Origin: Singulisphaera sp.
Lineage (GTDB): Bacteria; Planctomycetota; Planctomycetia; Isosphaerales; Isosphaeraceae
NCBI GenBank assembly: GCA_027451445.1
Contig: DAIDJG010000123.1
Coordinates: 1 to 34,335 of the forward strand
Length of the DNA stretch: 34,335 bases
Direction of reading: 5' to 3'
Of this stretch, positions 7,501-14,969 are shown one piece after another. How positions within the stretch are numbered: position 1 is the stretch's first letter; the number at the start of each line of letters is the position of its first letter. A program made the translations under genes and the position numbers. The notes beneath the pieces were generated by a model that did no database searches, was not told where the DNA came from, and was given only the letters and a program-made list of their open reading frames with translations.

Positions 7501-9539
7501 CGCTCGCTCTCGCCAGCGGGTTCAGCCAAACGTCCGGCGGCACGCTCGACATCCAGATCAGCGGCACGCCCGCGAGCGGGATGTTCGGCCAATTGGCCGT
7601 CGCCCAAACGGCGTCACTTGCAGGAACGCTCGGCGTCGTGCTCGCCAGCGGCTTCACGCCCTCGCCAGGTCAGGACTACAAGGTCATGACGTTCGGCCAG
7701 GCCTCGGGCAACTTCACCACGTTTACAGGCGTTAGCCCGAGTTTCACCGCGACACTCAATGCGGGGAGTCTGGACCTGGTCACTCCCGCGCCGACAGGCA
7801 GTGTCGCCGCCTTGCCGGCCGCCGTCGGTACCAGCTTCGCGGTGGGCTGGTCCGGCACGGACTACACCGGAGGCTCCGGCATCGCGTCCTACACCGTGTT
7901 CGTTTCCGATGACGGCGCTCCCTTCACCGCCTGGATGACCAATACGACGCGAACGACGGTCACATTTCATGGTGCGTACGGACATCACTATGGGTTCTAC
8001 TCCATCGCGACCGACAACGCTGGCGCCGTCCAGCCCACGCCCGCCGCTGCGCACGCCACGACGACCGTGACCACACCGTTGCGTGTCGTCAGCATCAGCC
8101 CCACATCGAACTTCATGACCGGCGCGCCTGCTGACATCGTGGTCACGTTCAACCGTAGCCTCGCCGGCCTGGTACCGGACAAGAGCAACGGCACGGGGCT
8201 GGCGAGCTCGCCGTTCGCCGTGATGGTCATTCCGAGCGGCCCCGACGGTCAGGCGACGCAGAAAGCTACGGATGTGTTCTGGTCGGCCCCCAGCGGGATC
8301 GATGCAGGCGACCTCCCGCTTCCCGGAACCGCCGTGTACCACGTCAACAGCAACGGCAACTCGACGATTACGCTGACGCCCAAACAGCCGCTGGCAACGG
8401 ACATTTATCTGATCTCGGTGAACAACGTGAGCGACGCGTTCGGCGATCCGCTGTCCACCGACATCGCGGGGGATCCGGGCACGGTGTTCACGTCGTTCGA
8501 GTATCGCCCGTTGACCAGCTCGTCGGCACCGACCGTCACAAGAGTTACTGCGGAGAGCGGGTCAGTCGTCATCAACAACAACCAGATTCCCCAGCCGGAT
8601 ACGATCGGCATCCGGTTCAGCAAGCCGATGAGCACGTACACGATCAACACGAGTACGGTGCAACTCTTCCAGAAAGGTGTCGTGGGAGCGCTCCCGGCGG
8701 CGGTGGCGTACAGTCCGACCACGCAGTCGGCATACTTGACGCCGGAAACCGCGCTAACTCCCGGCGCGATCTACTTCGTGTCGGTGAGCACGGATGTGAC
8801 CGATGATCAGAAGTTCTCCGTGCCCGGGACGGCGCTGGCGAATCCCTATGTCACGTCGTTTACGGTCAGCGGACCGGGCGTTGGCGCGGGGACGTCGCCG
8901 CTGAAGGTGTTGAGTACCGTCCCGCCTGACGGTAGGGTCTGGAACCTGCCGATGGGCTACGGCGCCGTGCAGTTCAGCGAGGCAATCAACCTTTCGTCGC
9001 TGAACCGGTTCTCGGCGATGCTCATCTCGCAGACCGGCAGCGCTGAACGTAGAGCGGGGCAGTATGCCGACGTGCCCGTGAACGCCAAGGTGGCGTTCAA
9101 CCCGAATACGGACCAGCTCATCATCGTGCCGACAGGATCGCTGCGAAATAACACGGTCTATTTGTTTTCACTTCAAGGCATCTCGGCAACCAAGGCTGGC
9201 GATGCGCTTTCAGGAACGACCTTCGCGACGTTCTTGCTGGACACGCTGTCGCCGGCAGTTGTGATGACTCGTACGAGCGTCAGCGCCGCGGACATCGCCG
9301 TTTCCGAGCCCACCACGGTGCCGGTCGAGCGACCGGCGAGCTTTCATCGGGCCTCTGTCCGTAAGCCCGACGCGGCCACGCGTCCGGTGCGAGCCATCAC
9401 TGGCGCGACGCGCACGCTTCCGGCGGGAGCGTTGGCGTTCTTGGCCCGGCGCTCGCCGAAACGCTGGTACCCACTTTCCGCAGGTCGCGGACGATTACGC
9501 TCCGTTAGTCTTTATGCCACAATGAGTTCGGCGATATAA
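4512..9539 (+). CDS. Giant secreted beta-repeat surface protein
   Basis: The protein has 1675 residues. The start ATG has a GAGG eight bases upstream. The N-terminus is arginine-rich and carries SLELRALLAAVTW (about residues 31-43), a variant of the LExRxLL motif seen at the start of many large planctomycete secreted proteins. Next comes GGNWDVGANWSTGNVPGTGD, typical of autotransporter-like or beta-helix repeat proteins. Residues about 157-666 are three tandem repeats of 170 residues, and more Gly/Ser/Thr-rich beta-helix-like sequence reaches about residue 1090. After that there is an FN3-like segment (about 1090-1190) and several segments resembling Ig-like Big_5 domains (for example RVVSISPTSNFMTGAPADIVV). 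No anchor such as PEP-CTERM, LPxTG or dockerin is visible at the C-terminus, which is basic and low in hydrophobicity. The likely role is a cell-surface or matrix protein; adhesion is inference only. Confidence 0.88.
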   Translation: MSCHRCAPRPPRGVCRLSSRFRRRWNPQFDSLELRALLAAVTWMNPNGGNWDVGANWSTGNVPGTGDTAVISTAGAATITVQSGDTIQVQSVTTGSNDTLSIAGGSLTVTAGSSTLSGPLTMVGGSLTATGSGTTLTANSTTTVSNASLFAAGGATLGLPTLASYVESPNAQPTLQASGSGSSLSLPALTTLSADTTTGNSRIIVNSLAGGHVGLGAVTTLTGPVQFTSDGTGSQIDLSKATSYQGFNIPFDKDSLLEVTNSGTLLDGALTSLSQVNVSLDGTGTIATSQWTTLTNGSVTVTGGTPVFTSLSNILNDNVAVSGGAQVALPAVSSYVESPAAQSTLQASGSGSSLSFPALMTLSADTTSGSARTVVSAGAGGHIGLGAVITLSGPVQFTSDGSGSEIDLPKVTSYQGFNTPFDKDSSIQVTNSGTFLDGALTSLPQVNVSLDGTGTIATSQWTTLSNAGVNVTGGTLAFTNLANILNDGFVISGGAQVALPAVTSYVESPNEQPTLQVSGSGSTLSFPSLTTLSADSTTGTSRIIVNALAGGHVGLGAVTTLSGPVQFTSDGAGSQIDLSATTTFQGFSVPFDKNSSIQVTNGGTLLDGALATLSAVNVTLDGSNAHVGDTWTTFTGGSLAITGGSDTLPALTVVNGPSVQVSGGGALSLPVLTAGNIPITNGTSVTIGGTLVSLPAAGTLGATINAPQSTSLTVTLQNSGTLTGTTVNVGQGTTVALAGGTYIGNTTLNASPGATVDLTGGQTTTFGGTLTGTATGTVALSGGQVNVGGAGLTVNFAGNTFQWTGGAISSSQGTLTTQGVINLTGSADKVFENDGVLDNFGTLIQTGSGNLGLHSDNVTATTLKNESGASYLLESDSGIDNSLGGTVAVQNAGTIRKTQGSGTSTLAINGVLSNTGAIEADSKTLSLAPNSITQVSGTTLNAGTWIALNGAALKFPNGTSVATNAANITLSGTGAAITALSGLSANSGSLTLGPGAALALASGFSQTSGGTLDIQISGTPASGMFGQLAVAQTASLAGTLGVVLASGFTPSPGQDYKVMTFGQASGNFTTFTGVSPSFTATLNAGSLDLVTPAPTGSVAALPAAVGTSFAVGWSGTDYTGGSGIASYTVFVSDDGAPFTAWMTNTTRTTVTFHGAYGHHYGFYSIATDNAGAVQPTPAAAHATTTVTTPLRVVSISPTSNFMTGAPADIVVTFNRSLAGLVPDKSNGTGLASSPFAVMVIPSGPDGQATQKATDVFWSAPSGIDAGDLPLPGTAVYHVNSNGNSTITLTPKQPLATDIYLISVNNVSDAFGDPLSTDIAGDPGTVFTSFEYRPLTSSSAPTVTRVTAESGSVVINNNQIPQPDTIGIRFSKPMSTYTINTSTVQLFQKGVVGALPAAVAYSPTTQSAYLTPETALTPGAIYFVSVSTDVTDDQKFSVPGTALANPYVTSFTVSGPGVGAGTSPLKVLSTVPPDGRVWNLPMGYGAVQFSEAINLSSLNRFSAMLISQTGSAERRAGQYADVPVNAKVAFNPNTDQLIIVPTGSLRNNTVYLFSLQGISATKAGDALSGTTFATFLLDTLSPAVVMTRTSVSAADIAVSEPTTVPVERPASFHRASVRKPDAATRPVRAITGATRTLPAGALAFLARRSPKRWYPLSAGRGRLRSVSLYATMSSAI
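4981..6510 (+). repeat. Three 510-bp tandem repeats inside the surface protein gene
   Basis: Landmarks recur at exactly 510 bp. The codon for the tyrosine of SYVESP lies at 5004, 5514 and 6024, and the block encoding (Y/F)QGF lies at 5241, 5751 and 6261. Each unit encodes 170 residues. The third unit diverges after about 6370, where the sequence changes to VTLDGSNAHVGDTW. The absence of indels and the high similarity suggest fairly recent duplication or homogenisation by recombination. Confidence 0.92.
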
Positions 9540-9873
9540 TCCCCGCTCCATATTTGCGACATAGACGGAAGCACACTAAGTGCGTGTCGTCGTAAGCCCT
9601 TGGCAGAAAGAGAGTTGGAAATTCAACGATATTCAGAGCGCGACCTGCGGAAAGTAGGCTGGTACTTCTCGGAGCCCGACGCTCCGTAATCCCCACTCCC
9701 GTCCGCAACTGGGAAGTTGAAGAGTCGCGGTGGATGGCGTTGGGCGTTCCGTCGTTTCTAGAAGGCGCGCATGGCCCTGAAAGGGCCACGAGATTGCACC
9801 GTCGGGTAACGTCTTTCGGAAGGAAGAGGACGAGAAAACTGTTACGCGACGCCAAATTCTCAACGCGACTCGG
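9540..9873. other. Convergent intergenic region
   Basis: This 334-bp gap lies between the ends of the giant surface protein gene and the minus-strand gene ending at 9874. Apart from the small hairpin at 9772-9788, I see nothing in it. The open frames crossing it have no recognisable features. Confidence 0.5.
9772..9788. terminator. Small perfect hairpin between convergent genes
   Basis: TGGCCCT and AGGGCCA form a 7-bp stem around a 3-base loop (GAA). It sits 86 bp past the end of the minus-strand gene and about 230 bp past the end of the surface protein gene. There is no T-run on either side, so the terminator call is weak. Confidence 0.3.
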
Positions 9874-10527
9874 CTATCCATGCTGAGCTCGCTCATCGTT
9901 TTTTCGGAACACGCCGACGTACGACTCGATCGCCTCACTGTACTGCTGCCGAGTTAACGTCACCGCCCAATCGATTCTCCGCAGTTCGATGCCACAGCAC
10001 GGGCATACGAGGATTCGCGCCAGGCCCTTGCGTTGAGTTTGAACAGCTCTCTTCCAACGCTTCGTAACCTTGGCAAAGAGCGCTCGCGCTTTCGGAGTTG
10101 CCGCGAATCCGCCTTTCCGTACCTGAATCAGACCACCGCTCTTGAGACGGTTCAAGGCGCCGTGCATTTCCTCGATCGTTGGGATCGCGTGATCGATGAA
10201 ATCGGCGACGGCCACGATCTGGGACAGTGTGCAGGTGACATCCGGTTCGCAGTAGAGGAACGCGAGCAAGATCCAACTGTCCTCCGGTTTCCATTCCGCG
10301 GGATAGGCTGGTCCTCGGACGTGGGAGCTTGAACGCGCGACAAACCATTTCCGCCCCACGGAGAAGACGGTGCCCTCGACTTCGGCCCGCTTTAACGCAG
10401 CGAGTACTTCGTTCGCTCCGACTGCGCCGTCATCCGCAAGGCTTGCGTGCTTTCGAAGCTCGTGCAACTCGGCGCCTACGTTGCGGAAATAGCGTAGGGC
10501 GTCGAGCACGCGTTCGTCTGGTGTCAT
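9874..10527 (-). CDS. Unrecognised winged-helix-like protein with a CPxC motif
   Basis: The 217-residue protein matches no family I can name. The N-terminal half, starting MTPDERVLDALRYFRNVG, is helical and ends in a beta-hairpin-like GTVFSVGRKWFVA. The middle (IPTIEEMHGALNRLKSGGLIQVRKGGFAAT) has the pattern of a winged helix-turn-helix with its wing, so DNA or RNA binding is possible. A single CPCC cluster (ILVCPCCGIELRRI) near the C-terminus could be half of a metal site. I chose the ATG at 10527, which has GGGAG 12 nt upstream. A TTG at 10602 would add 25 residues and overlap the end of yidD. It is the last gene of the minus-strand cluster. Confidence 0.65.
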   Translation of the reverse strand: MTPDERVLDALRYFRNVGAELHELRKHASLADDGAVGANEVLAALKRAEVEGTVFSVGRKWFVARSSSHVRGPAYPAEWKPEDSWILLAFLYCEPDVTCTLSQIVAVADFIDHAIPTIEEMHGALNRLKSGGLIQVRKGGFAATPKARALFAKVTKRWKRAVQTQRKGLARILVCPCCGIELRRIDWAVTLTRQQYSEAIESYVGVFRKNDERAQHG

Positions 10528-10588
10528 CCGTCGCCATGCTCCCACGAACCTCGGGCGTCGCGCGGAATTCCGACCACGAATCTTGTCT

Positions 10589-10840
10589 TCATGGCGGATC
10601 AAGGCCGCCCGGGTTCCACGGATGGCATCTCAGCAACCGCCCCGTCCCTTTCCACAAGCCCTTGATCGGGCCGTACTTCTGTAACGCACCAATCATGTAG
10701 CGGCTGCACGTCGGCTGAAACCGGCACACCGGCCCGAACGCGTTGATCAGGGGGCCAAGTGTTACCTGGTAAATTCGGACCAACAGAACCAGCACGGCGA
10801 CCAGAAGGCGGCTCAGCCACTGCAAGGGTGCGAACGTCAT
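10589..10840 (-). CDS. yidD: Membrane protein insertion efficiency factor YidD
   Basis: The 83-residue protein has the full YidD signature: an N-terminal hydrophobic, amphipathic stretch (LVAVLVLLVRIYQVTLGP), then CRFQPTCSRYMIGALQKYG, then GLWKGTGRLLRCHPWNPGG with the conserved cysteines and the HPW motif. YidD is a small inner-membrane-associated protein that helps YidC and Sec insert membrane proteins. The start overlaps the stop of rnpA by 4 bp (ATGA), so translation is probably coupled. The usual downstream partner yidC is not in this window. Confidence 0.95.
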   Translation of the reverse strand: MTFAPLQWLSRLLVAVLVLLVRIYQVTLGPLINAFGPVCRFQPTCSRYMIGALQKYGPIKGLWKGTGRLLRCHPWNPGGLDPP

Positions 10841-11217
10841 GACGGAGCCTTTATCGGCCGCACGCCGATCCGCCGTGCGATGGACTGGGCGAGGGCCGGG
10901 AGGGTCTGGCGCGTTTCCTGGAAGTTCAGCTTTGCCGAACCCTTCGGACTGACGACGAAATCGAAGCCGACGGGAAGCTCGGCCTTGCTCAGACGGAACG
11001 CTTCGCGCACCAGGCGTTTGAAGTGGTTCCGGTCGTGAGCGCGACGGATCTTTTTGCGCCCCACGGAAAGTCCAAGCCGCGGGTAGTCCAGACCGTTCTC
11101 AGCGGCGTGAACGACGATCTTCCCATCCGAGGCCGAGCGCCGGCGGTCGAACACGCGCTGAAAGTCGCGCGCGTCCGTCAAGCGCTCGTGCCGGCGGAAC
11201 GTGGCAGGCTGGGTCAT
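10837..11217 (-). CDS. rnpA: Ribonuclease P protein component
   Basis: The 126-residue protein is the protein subunit of RNase P, which assists the catalytic RNA in 5' maturation of tRNA precursors. Diagnostic sequence is visible. The N-terminal RRHERLTDARDFQRVFDRRR lines the leader-binding cleft, and LGLSVGRKKIRRAHDRNHFKRLVREAFR contains the RNR motif. FDFVVSPKGSA and the C-terminal helix complete the fold. The length is normal for the family. The ATG has no good ribosome binding site and lies 2 bp after the preceding stop, consistent with translational coupling. In most bacteria rpmH (ribosomal protein L34) lies directly upstream; here it does not. Confidence 0.95.
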   Translation of the reverse strand: MTQPATFRRHERLTDARDFQRVFDRRRSASDGKIVVHAAENGLDYPRLGLSVGRKKIRRAHDRNHFKRLVREAFRLSKAELPVGFDFVVSPKGSAKLNFQETRQTLPALAQSIARRIGVRPIKAPS

Positions 11218-11219
11218 GG

Positions 11220-11465
11220 TCAGGACTCGCTGGGATCGGTTGGAGCCGCGGGACCGATCTCCGGAAGACGGACGGGCTTCGGGGGTCTCAGATTATCACG
11301 GATCAAGCGCGCGCGGCGCGACAGGTGCCAGATCATCAGGACGCCGATCGCCCCGATGCTCACCACCACCGTGCCGAGCAACGAGCCAACGGCTCGTCGC
11401 ACGCGCGGTCGAGCGTCGGGCCGATCCAGTAACCGACGCAGCCAGTTCCGGCGAGGTTCAGGCAT
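11220..11465 (-). CDS. Small single-pass membrane protein between cbpM and rnpA
   Basis: The 81-residue protein starts MPEPRRNWLRRLLDRPDARP, has one clear transmembrane helix (VGSLLGTVVVSIGAIGVLMIW) and ends in a basic and proline-rich tail. Positive charges flank both sides of the helix, so topology is unclear. I chose the ATG at 11465, which overlaps the end of the upstream gene by 8 bp; a longer frame from 11501 exists. The stop is 2 bp from the rnpA start. I do not recognise a family. Its position suggests co-transcription with rnpA and yidD, possibly an envelope role. Confidence 0.7.
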   Translation of the reverse strand: MPEPRRNWLRRLLDRPDARPRVRRAVGSLLGTVVVSIGAIGVLMIWHLSRRARLIRDNLRPPKPVRLPEIGPAAPTDPSES

Positions 11466-11778
11466 CCGAGTCCGCAGGCGGCTCGGCCTCCAGCGCCTCA
11501 CGGAGTTCCCGAGTGAACGCGTCCAGGCGCTGATGCACGGCGGTCAGTTCGTCGCGAAGTTTGAGGATGGCTTCGACGCCCGCGAGGTTGATCCCCAGCT
11601 CGCGCTGACAGCTCACGATGGTCCAAAGCCGTCGAATCTCGGTGGGCTCGTAGCCTTCGACCGCTCCTTCTCGCACGGTGTGGACCAGCCCGCGCGTTTC
11701 ATAGCGCACCAGGACCTGGGTGGAGACCGCGAGGTGCCGAGCGGCTTCGTCGCGGGGGATGATCATGCGGCTCGTCAT
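11458..11778 (-). CDS. CbpM/HspR-like MerR-family regulator or J-protein modulator
   Basis: The 106-residue protein opens with a MerR-type helix-turn-helix (IPRDEAARHLAVSTQVLVRY) and a wing containing GAVEGYEPTEIRRLWTI. A helical C-terminal part follows (GINLAGVEAILKLRDEL, then a heptad-rich tail). This layout fits the HspR/CbpM group, whose members either repress chaperone genes or bind CbpA-type J-proteins and modulate them. It lies 34 bp downstream of a CbpA-type dnaJ, which supports that pairing. The start has GAGGA at good spacing; an ATG four codons later (11766) is also possible. Which of the two roles applies cannot be told from sequence. Confidence 0.82.
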   Translation of the reverse strand: MTSRMIIPRDEAARHLAVSTQVLVRYETRGLVHTVREGAVEGYEPTEIRRLWTIVSCQRELGINLAGVEAILKLRDELTAVHQRLDAFTRELREALEAEPPADSDA

Positions 11779-11812
11779 CGCTGGAGTTCCTCAGGCTTGC
11801 GCTCGTGCCGGC

Positions 11813-12790
11813 TCACCAAACCCCCTGGCGAGGATTCTGAGGATTCCGCTCGGCGAAATCGCGGATGAGCTTTTGGCTCGCCTCGTCCACGGACTTGGGT
11901 ACCACGACCTTGAGCACAACGAACAAGTCGCCTTCCGGCTTCCCGCCGGACGCGGCGATCCCCTGCCCTCGCAGCCGGAGCTTCAATCCGCTCGAACTGC
12001 CGGGGGGGATGGTCAACGACTTCATCCCGCTCAATGCCGGCACATCGACCTTGGCGCCGAGGATCGCCTCAGCCAAGGTGATCGGCACCTCGACCGAGAG
12101 GTTCCTGCCGTCTCGGGTGAAGTAAGGGTGCGGCTCGACGGTGACCTGAATCGTAAGATCTCCCGACGGTGCGCCCTTTTCGCCGGGTTCCCCCTGGCCC
12201 CGCAGTCGCAGTTTGGCACCCGACTCGATGCCGGCGGGAATCTTGACGACGAGGCTTTCGCGGCGTCCCTCGGCGCGCTGGACTTCGATGGTCGTCTCGC
12301 CGCCTCGCGCGGCCGTTAGGAACGGAATCGTGAGCTGCGCCTCCATTGACCGACCGGGACGGGGACCGCCGTGGCGTCTCCCCGCGCGACCGCCTCGAAC
12401 GCGATTGATGAGGTCCTCGAAGATCCCCCCAGCTTCGCCTTCGTCCTGCATTGCACCGGGGCCGAAGAACTGGCTGAAGTCGATGTTCTCGTACCCTTGG
12501 CCTGGCCCCGCAGCCCTCGCCGCCCACTCCGATGCCCCTGCGCGGGGTCCTGCGGCCCCCATGTGCTCGAACGCCGCGTGGCCGAACCGGTCGTACGACG
12601 CACGCTTTTCCGGGTCCGAAAGGACGTCGTAGGCCGCCTGCGTCTCTTTGAAACGAGCCTCGGCCTTCTTGTCACCGGGATTCACATCGGGGTGATGTTT
12701 GCGCGCGAGCGTACGGTACGCTTTCTTGATGGCTTCCGGGGTCGCATCGCGCGGTACACCCAGGACGTCGTAATAATCGCGGTCGGACAT
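11813..12790 (-). CDS. cbpA: DnaJ-family co-chaperone, CbpA type (no zinc finger)
   Basis: The 325-residue protein has an N-terminal J domain (residues 1-70: [20 protein letters not shown], then the HPD motif in [11 protein letters not shown]). A glycine-rich linker follows, then two C-terminal beta domains with repeated KLRLRGQG and GDL(T/F) segments. There are no cysteines, so the CxxCxGxG zinc-finger repeats of true DnaJ are absent; this is the class II (CbpA/DnaJB) layout. The protein stimulates Hsp70 (DnaK) ATPase activity and delivers substrates in the cytoplasm. I chose ATG 12790 because the J domain begins directly there; the frame continues upstream to 12871 with unlikely sequence. 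It heads the minus-strand cluster. Confidence 0.93.
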   Translation of the reverse strand: MSDRDYYDVLGVPRDATPEAIKKAYRTLARKHHPDVNPGDKKAEARFKETQAAYDVLSDPEKRASYDRFGHAAFEHMGAAGPRAGASEWAARAAGPGQGYENIDFSQFFGPGAMQDEGEAGGIFEDLINRVRGGRAGRRHGGPRPGRSMEAQLTIPFLTAARGGETTIEVQRAEGRRESLVVKIPAGIESGAKLRLRGQGEPGEKGAPSGDLTIQVTVEPHPYFTRDGRNLSVEVPITLAEAILGAKVDVPALSGMKSLTIPPGSSSGLKLRLRGQGIAASGGKPEGDLFVVLKVVVPKSVDEASQKLIRDFAERNPQNPRQGVW

Positions 12791-13077
12791 GGACTTGGAG
12801 CGCCTCGAGGCAAGGGTTCCCGCATTCATTCGACGCTTCAACCGTGCGCCGAACCGGGAGAGTGTTGCCAACAGGATTGTACCCCCTGCGAAATCGCGGA
12901 GACAAGCGGAGCCGAATCCGCGAGCTGAGGTCCAAAGGTTGCGCTCGCACCGAAACCCCTGTCACCGGACGAACATACCTCGCCCCGGCGGGATCTCGCT
13001 GCTAGAATGAGGGTGTGGTCTGGGCCGTTGGGGGTTTTGGGATCGATTCGTTCTCCGCCGATCGAGGTTGTTCCAAC

Positions 13078-13584
13078 GTGGCGAGCCTGCCGGTCATCCT
13101 CCACGAGCGCATGGGATACTGGTCCAGGCATTTGCGCTCTCGCTTGCAGGGCTGGTCCCTGCGTTGGCTCGAGTCGCGATCATCGGCCAACCTGACCTCG
13201 GCGCTGGTGGGGACGTCATGCCCGATCGTGCTGATCGACCTGGGGCATCGGCCTCGCGCGGGTCTGGAGGATCTCGATCGAGCGATCCAGGCGGCTCCGA
13301 ACGCGCTCGTGCTGGTCATCGATCCGGAGCGTCAGGAAGGCGTCGCACCGCTGGCGCGGGAGCTCGGAGCGACGCACGTGATCTCAGGCGTCGCGCCGCC
13401 TCCTGTGGTCGCAACACTCCTGATGCGCTGGATCCCGCTGGCACGGCAGCGGAACGAAAGCCAGGGTTGGGCTCGTGAGGTTCCACCCGAACCCGAACCG
13501 GAGCCCTGGAACTGGCTCGCCCCGTTGCTGGCCGAATTGTCCGCCCCTCCGCGATTGACTCCAACACCGTTCAAGTCGTCATGA
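13078..13584 (+). CDS. Degenerate response-regulator receiver-like protein
   Basis: The protein has 168 residues from the GTG at 13078, which has GAGG 10 nt upstream; an ATG at 13015 would add 21 residues. The middle resembles a CheY fold: PIVLIDLGHRP matches the strand carrying the phospho-acceptor Asp, LVLVIDPERQEGVAPLARELGATHVISG matches the second half of the fold, and PPPVVATLLMRWI matches the last helix. The acidic pair normally near the N-terminus and the lysine normally found before the last helix are missing. Phosphorylation is therefore doubtful, and it may be a pseudo-receiver used for binding. The proline/glutamate-rich tail is unassigned. It is divergent from dnaJ. No histidine kinase is adjacent. 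Confidence 0.65.
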   Translation: MASLPVILHERMGYWSRHLRSRLQGWSLRWLESRSSANLTSALVGTSCPIVLIDLGHRPRAGLEDLDRAIQAAPNALVLVIDPERQEGVAPLARELGATHVISGVAPPPVVATLLMRWIPLARQRNESQGWAREVPPEPEPEPWNWLAPLLAELSAPPRLTPTPFKSS

Positions 13585-13610
13585 ATCATGGGAACACAGG
13601 AACATTGTTA

Positions 13611-13637
13611 CTCCCTCCCCCCTTGTGGGGGAGGGAG
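13611..13637. terminator. 11-bp perfect hairpin with CTTGT loop
   Basis: CTCCCTCCCCC (13611-13621) pairs perfectly with GGGGGAGGGAG (13627-13637) around the loop CTTGT. It lies 27 bp after the stop of the receiver-like gene and about 100 bp before mrp, so it may terminate transcription between them, though no T-run follows. The loop is identical to that of the palindromes at 194-388. Confidence 0.5.
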
Positions 13638-13741
13638 ATAAATCCTTCACTTCCATGCGTTTAGGGTTGGTTGAACGGTCCTGCGCATAACTTTTCCTTG
13701 AAGCTCACCGTTCGCTCGCAAGAACCCCAGGAATGACAGCG

Positions 13742-14908
13742 ATGTTTGGCAAGTCGTCTTCGAGTCTGACTGAACAAGACGTGCTCAATGCCCTCAAGGG
13801 CGTCAAGGATCCGGACCTCGGCCGGGATCTCGTCGACCTGGGGATGATCCGGAACATTCAGGTCTCGGCGGACACCGTTTCGCTGACGGTGAACCTGACG
13901 ACGCCAGCCTGCCCACTGAAGGCAAAAATCGAGAGCGACGTCCGCACCGCGCTGACCAGCCGGCTCGGGACCGAGTTGAATTACGCGATTACGATGAGTG
14001 CAGACGTGCGCGGGAAGGGGATTACGGAGAAAGGCGATATTCCCGGCGTGAAGAACGTGATCGCCGTGGGCTCGGGCAAGGGAGGCGTTGGCAAATCGAC
14101 GATGGCGGCGGCGATCGCGTTCGGCCTCCAGTCGTACGGTTCGCGGGTCGGCTTGATGGACGCGGACGTGTATGGGCCATCGATCCCCCACCTCGTCGGG
14201 GCCTCGGGCCGGCCGATGGCGCGCGGAGAACGCATCCAGCCGATCGAGGCTGCGGGCCTGCGGCTCATGTCGATGGGTTTCCTGCTCGAACCCGAGAAGG
14301 CCGTGATCATGCGCGGGCCGATGCTCCACGGCGTGATCACCCAGTTCTTGCACCAGGTGGATTGGGGCGATCTGGACTACCTGGTGATCGACCTCCCGCC
14401 CGGCACGGGCGATGTACCGCTGACCCTCGCACAAGCCCTGCCCCTCACGGGGGCCGTCGTGGTTTGCACGCCGCAAGAGGTGGCGCTGCTTGATGCGACG
14501 AGGGCGGTCACGATGTTCCGGCAGTTGAAGATTCCGATGCTCGGAATGGTCGAGAACATGAGCTTCTTCGACATTGCCGCGTACCTTTCCGAACGGGGCG
14601 GGCCCAAGGCCAAAACGGCCGTTGCGGAACCGGGATTCTTCGGCGCAGCGGGCGATGAGCGAGTGTATTTGTTCGGCCGTGGCGGAGCACGCCAGCGTGC
14701 CGAACAGCTCGGCGTGCCGTTCCTCGGGGAGGTGCCCCTCAACATCCTCGTCCGCGAACGGGGCGACGAGGGGAAGATCCAGGAGGCGCTCAGCCCTGGT
14801 TCGCCGTCACGGCCGTATTTGTTGGGGGTCGTGGAACAGCTCGCGGCGCAGATCAGTATTCAGAACATCAAGACGCCGAAGATGCCGAAGCTGGAGATCC
14901 TCAACTGA
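13742..14908 (+). CDS. mrp: Mrp/ApbC-type P-loop ATPase without the usual CxxC
   Basis: The 388-residue protein belongs to the Mrp/NBP35/ApbC family of iron-sulfur cluster carriers. Residues about 8-85 form the N-terminal MIP18/DUF59 domain with the conserved TTPACPLK. The deviant Walker A motif GSGKGGVGKST is at about 110-120. MDADVYGPSIPHLVG and DYLVIDLPPGTGDVPLTL are typical of the family. After VENMSFF (about residue 270), where most members have a CPxC that binds the bridging cluster at the dimer interface, this protein reads DIAAYLSERGGPKAKTAVAE and then GFFGAAGDERVYLFGRGGA, with no cysteine. Cluster binding in the normal way is therefore doubtful. ATG 13742 has AGGA nine bases upstream; ATG 13733 has none at usable distance. 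Confidence 0.93.
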   Translation: MFGKSSSSLTEQDVLNALKGVKDPDLGRDLVDLGMIRNIQVSADTVSLTVNLTTPACPLKAKIESDVRTALTSRLGTELNYAITMSADVRGKGITEKGDIPGVKNVIAVGSGKGGVGKSTMAAAIAFGLQSYGSRVGLMDADVYGPSIPHLVGASGRPMARGERIQPIEAAGLRLMSMGFLLEPEKAVIMRGPMLHGVITQFLHQVDWGDLDYLVIDLPPGTGDVPLTLAQALPLTGAVVVCTPQEVALLDATRAVTMFRQLKIPMLGMVENMSFFDIAAYLSERGGPKAKTAVAEPGFFGAAGDERVYLFGRGGARQRAEQLGVPFLGEVPLNILVRERGDEGKIQEALSPGSPSRPYLLGVVEQLAAQISIQNIKTPKMPKLEILN

Positions 14909-14969
14909 CCCGAGTAGTGCGCCACGAGGCCGAAAAGCGGGATCAGCCAGGGCCCTGGAGGGCAAGATC

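Noticed and set aside
7310-8342. Long antisense reading frames inside the giant surface protein gene
   Set aside because: High GC content and repetitive coding make long antisense frames expected; their translations show only biased Arg/Gly composition.
9505-9855. 116-residue minus-strand frame between convergent genes
   Set aside because: Composition is not protein-like, no ribosome binding site, and it overlaps the end of the surface protein gene.
13661-14476. Antisense 271-residue frame over mrp
   Set aside because: Shadow of mrp; Arg/His-rich, with no motifs.
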